A stretch of DNA of 64,000 nucleotides from Ignavibacteriales bacterium (GTDB taxonomy: Bacteria; Bacteroidota; Ignavibacteria; Ignavibacteriales; SURF-24), in assembly GCA_003599415.1 (NCBI GenBank), contig QZKB01000133.1:34481-98480 (forward strand). The letters are read 5' to 3'. This document shows positions 60,400 to 64,000 of the stretch, piece after piece. Within the stretch, counting starts at the first letter, position 1. Every line of letters begins with the position of its first letter. Under the pieces are notes generated by a model. It was not told the origin of the DNA. It saw only the letters and a program-made list of their open reading frames with translations, and did no database searches. The position numbers and the translations under genes are program-made.

Positions 60400-63300
60400 C
60401 TACTTTGTTAATATCATCTTATTTCTTAATGAAGTTTTTGCCTGGTTTGGTGAATTGTATTCCAACTGGTAAATATAAACTCCGCTTGCAAAATTTGACG
60501 CATTCCATTTTTCAACATGATTACCTGCTGTTCTGTTTCCATTAACTAAAGTAATTACTTCTTTACCAAGCACATCATAAATTTTTAATGTGATGCTACC
60601 TGCTTCAGGTATTGTATATTCAATGCTTGTTTCAGGATTAAACGGATTAGGATAATTCTGTTTTAATGAAAAGATATTTGGTACTTCACTTTGTTTATTA
60701 TTTACATCGGTTGTAGTATCAACAACCATTACAAGTCCGGCAACTCCTCTGAAACCAACATCACCTATTTGTGTTGCTGTTCCGGTATTAATATCAATTG
60801 AAAGAAATGTACTTGATTGAGTATCTTCTCCTATGGTACCGAAAAGATTTCCTTTTTCATCAAACACTAATGCTTTTGTTGTTTTTCCTAAACCTGTCTT
60901 TCCAAGGTAAGTTGTATCAGCATTAGCTTTGTTAATCCTGTAAAGTTTATCCTTGTTGCTGGATGCATCAACACTTGCAATTATATCACCAGAAGTCGGA
61001 TCAATTGTCATTGCAGCAACTTTAAAACCGATTTCGCCTATTAGAGTTGTATCTCCGGTTTCGGGATTAAGTTTAAAAAGTTTTTTATCATCTGATGCTG
61101 CATATAAAGAATTATCTGAGTCAAACAAGACTGCACTTAATTTAACAGGCGATTCGAACTGGAAAAGGCCATAGCCATCGGCTGCATTAACCCTCACAAT
61201 AGAAGATGGTGTAAACGCACTTGTATTCAAACCATATAATTCTCCGGTTTCAGGAAATACAGTTATACTTTTCAGAGGTTCATAACCCGAACTTCCGATT
61301 TCGGTGCCGGCACCGGTAGTTTTATCAATACTTAATAATTTTCCTTTGGCATTTGTTCCTTTGCCCGTAGAAGCATAGATAATATTTTTACCGGCAGGTT
61401 GAAGAAGCAAATTTTTAATATAAAAAGGAAGTGTCTTTTCCGGTCTGAATGGATCATTGGTTAAAATTGATAAATATCCTTTATAGTAACCAGCTTCAAA
61501 TTGTTCCGCATTAACAGTAAGAGTAACTTTGTTCTCATCATTTAATGTTGCCAATGCTCCTTTTTTAATGCTTGTATAAATCGGATTAGCATCTTTTAGC
61601 ACACTAAGCTGAACATCATCTATAAACCAGCCCTCATAATTCAGAAGCTGGTCACTTGTAAATCTGAAAGCAATTTTAACCGGATCAGAATTCCCAGCCA
61701 GATATGGCAATTGAATAGAAACTGACTGCCAAACAGAATCATTCCCAAGAATTCCACCATTAGAAGATGCTATTTCTTCAAAGGTTTTACCATCATCATA
61801 TGATACAAGAACATATGCATAATCATATCCAACCTCCGCCTGCAAATAATAATTGAAGGATAGGGTTATTAAATCTTGTGGAGCAATACTGCTTACATCA
61901 AAACTCTTACTGATAAGATATGCGTCTGAGTATGAACGGTACTGGATGGAGTCAGTATAATCAATTCCAAAGTGTGCCGCTGTTACAGGCGAATGACCTT
62001 CCAACATAGCAGGACCAGTTGTAATCCTGTGCCAGTCTTCAGAATAAATACCGGATGTATCAAAATCATTAAACCCTGATTCAAAATCCGCATTGAACAA
62101 TAACTGGGAATCATCAACCAATGCTTTATTATAAAATTTATAAAGTAAATTATCCCCGTTGTAGTTTGATGATTTTGCTAACCCGGAATATGGCGTATTA
62201 CTTTTATCAGATAATGATAAAAGAATTTTATAATCAAGCTGCTGGTTACCAAGATTTTTAATTGTAAGTTCTTTAGATTTTATTTTCTCCGGTGATTTGA
62301 TGTCAAATATAAAATCACCAAGTTCCTCCTGGTCCGTTATCAATGTAGGTTCAATTGCACCACCGACAGAAACTTTGAATGGAATATCAACTACCAACTT
62401 GTTTTCATCATTTGTATGAAATCTAATTACACCAAAAAAGACAGCCGGAACACTAATTCCGGATGCTGTAAAATTTATTGTACTGATAATACCACTGTTT
62501 ATAGATCCCTCAATTGCGTCAGCACCAATTGTATATACCACACCAGCCGGGAATACAACATCTACTATCGTTTCAATTTCATAATCAAGCATATTGTTTA
62601 AATCAAGATTCACCAGTTGAATTTCCGTTGACTTACTGCCATTTAAAGGAACATCCATCACTTTAACAGTATCTGTTGATTTATCAAGATCAAGTGTATC
62701 ACCTTCACTAATAAGCATTACAGATGCATATTCAGGTGAATAGTCAACATTCCAGCCAATCACCTCGAGCATCCTCAAATCGTTAGGTAGAATAATGTCA
62801 CGAGTTCCTGAATTAGCAGTAGGATCCATAATCCCCATAAATCTACTTTCACCTAATGAAGGAGGTCTTAATGCATCATCTTTCCAATGCCCAGCCTGCT
62901 GTCCATCTCCACCGGTTCTATCACTATTTTTTGCCGTTGATACCGGCAATTCCACGAGTCCGTCAAAAAAGACCTGGGTGGGTTTATAATATGTAACGCC
63001 GTTTTCAACAACATCAACTTCAGTAGCAACCGGGCCGGGAGTAACAACTCTTTCAGCATTTGCAAATCCGGTCAAATCTCCAGGTTCAACAGCTTCAGGT
63101 CTAACTCTGAAAAGATCCCATGGTGTAAAATAATCTTTAGTATCAGTTAAAAGGCCAATTATTGAATTAAATCCTAAAGCATGACCAATCTCATGAGTAA
63201 CTGTTCCGTCAAAATCATAATGTCCGCCCTCAATACCGTCTGACGGATCAAAGTCCCATTCGAAAGCAGAATTAAATCCAATTGCCGGAACATTACCAAA

Positions 63301-63999
63301 AGGATTCACATTAATATCAGGGTCAGCTTCCGCTTCAATAATTCCTAATCCCTGAAAATTAATCATCCCACCTACAACAGGTCCCAGGTTATTCCCTGAT
63401 GTACTTGGAGTAGGAACCGGAATAGCATTATATAAATTAAATAATTGTGTATCAGTTGAATGATTATTTATTAGAGCAGTTTTAATATCTGCAACGGACA
63501 GATAAGAACCATCCTGAGCTGTTACCAATTTAAATGCCGAAGAAGTGCTTCCAAGTACACCGGCAGCATATGCATTCCCCCACCTTGTAGGACCGAAATC
63601 CACATCAATCACTACTGTTACTCTGCTTGTCAAATATCTCTCCCATCTTGCTGCGGCTCTTCTGAAACTTAATAAAGCATCAGGATTAGCCAGGAGCTGA
63701 TCTGTAGCTCTTAAAATAATTTTAAGACCTCTGACACTATTAGGTTCATTTAATGAATTCACTAAAGTATAGTTTTGCTTAATCGAAGAATTTAATAAAT
63801 ATTCTTTTGTCTCATTATATTTTATCCCGCGTGAAGTAAGATTATTATTTCCATCGAGATATAAAATATGAGTATCAATATGCCTGATTTCCTCCGGCAG
63901 ATTTACTGCTTTACCTTTAACAAATTGGGGAAATAAATTACCGGCACTTAAAGATGATACGAGAATTACTAGAATTAATCGTAAGTAAAATGTTTTCAA
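60400..63999 (-). CDS. Large secreted zinc metalloprotease-like protein with T9SS C-terminal sorting domain; 5' end at window edge
   Basis: VTHEIGHALGFNS (HExxHxxGF) with Met-turn-like MGIMDPT; propeller-like repeats; QNYPNPFNPETSIEYTIPEAGSITLKIYDVLGKEV...NKMILTK. TTG start at 63999 is plausible but unverifiable at the edge. Confidence 0.8.
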   Translation of the reverse strand: MKTFYLRLILVILVSSLSAGNLFPQFVKGKAVNLPEEIRHIDTHILYLDGNNNLTSRGIKYNETKEYLLNSSIKQNYTLVNSLNEPNSVRGLKIILRATDQLLANPDALLSFRRAAARWERYLTSRVTVVIDVDFGPTRWGNAYAAGVLGSTSSAFKLVTAQDGSYLSVADIKTALINNHSTDTQLFNLYNAIPVPTPSTSGNNLGPVVGGMINFQGLGIIEAEADPDINVNPFGNVPAIGFNSAFEWDFDPSDGIEGGHYDFDGTVTHEIGHALGFNSIIGLLTDTKDYFTPWDLFRVRPEAVEPGDLTGFANAERVVTPGPVATEVDVVENGVTYYKPTQVFFDGLVELPVSTAKNSDRTGGDGQQAGHWKDDALRPPSLGESRFMGIMDPTANSGTRDIILPNDLRMLEVIGWNVDYSPEYASVMLISEGDTLDLDKSTDTVKVMDVPLNGSKSTEIQLVNLDLNNMLDYEIETIVDVVFPAGVVYTIGADAIEGSINSGIISTINFTASGISVPAVFFGVIRFHTNDENKLVVDIPFKVSVGGAIEPTLITDQEELGDFIFDIKSPEKIKSKELTIKNLGNQQLDYKILLSLSDKSNTPYSGLAKSSNYNGDNLLYKFYNKALVDDSQLLFNADFESGFNDFDTSGIYSEDWHRITTGPAMLEGHSPVTAAHFGIDYTDSIQYRSYSDAYLISKSFDVSSIAPQDLITLSFNYYLQAEVGYDYAYVLVSYDDGKTFEEIASSNGGILGNDSVWQSVSIQLPYLAGNSDPVKIAFRFTSDQLLNYEGWFIDDVQLSVLKDANPIYTSIKKGALATLNDENKVTLTVNAEQFEAGYYKGYLSILTNDPFRPEKTLPFYIKNLLLQPAGKNIIYASTGKGTNAKGKLLSIDKTTGAGTEIGSSGYEPLKSITVFPETGELYGLNTSAFTPSSIVRVNAADGYGLFQFESPVKLSAVLFDSDNSLYAASDDKKLFKLNPETGDTTLIGEIGFKVAAMTIDPTSGDIIASVDASSNKDKLYRINKANADTTYLGKTGLGKTTKALVFDEKGNLFGTIGEDTQSSTFLSIDINTGTATQIGDVGFRGVAGLVMVVDTTTDVNNKQSEVPNIFSLKQNYPNPFNPETSIEYTIPEAGSITLKIYDVLGKEVITLVNGNRTAGNHVEKWNASNFASGVYIYQLEYNSPNQAKTSLRNKMILTK

Positions 64000-64000
64000 T

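Overview
A 64 kb, AT-rich, gene-dense chromosomal window. It looks like a Bacteroidota/Chlorobiota-group bacterium, probably Ignavibacteria-like. That placement is inferred from type IX secretion C-terminal signatures (FPNPFNP...), a nuo operon without nuoEFG and an atpD-atpC pair separated from the other ATP synthase genes; it is not proven. Main contents: a truncated methyltransferase; a GH2 beta-glucuronidase-like enzyme; an ABC/MacAB-like efflux operon with two permeases plus HlyD and TolC proteins; a CCA-adding enzyme; a membrane peptidase/TPR protein; a Ser/Thr kinase fused to a Ycf48-like propeller; tRNA-Leu(UAG); tig-clpP; an 11-gene nuo operon (ABCDHIJKLMN); an A-type Fe-S carrier; a superoxide dismutase with two apparent starts; atpC-atpD; a 13 kb block of T9SS-secreted and outer-membrane proteins including a PLD-fold putative nuclease and a TonB-dependent receptor; and a 10 kb co-directional 2-oxoacid decarboxylation island (lpdA-lipB-E1-E2-lipA, then a ferredoxin-dependent oxidoreductase operon). 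The right end holds a transporter, sugar enzymes, a glutaminase-degenerate PurF-like protein and a T9SS metalloprotease. Best candidates for something undescribed: (1) a 28-codon Ile/Leu/Val-rich leader ORF whose stop codon lies inside a terminator hairpin just upstream of the ferredoxin-dependent oxidoreductase operon, resembling an attenuator whose logic would suit a catabolic operon; (2) the PurF-like protein, whose PRPP and Fe-S motifs are kept while the glutaminase catalytic residues, including Cys1, are gone; (3) a SOD gene apparently encoding both Tat-exported and cytosolic forms; (4) a possible T9SS/TonB extracellular nucleic-acid utilisation locus. No CRISPR array, prophage or transposase was seen.
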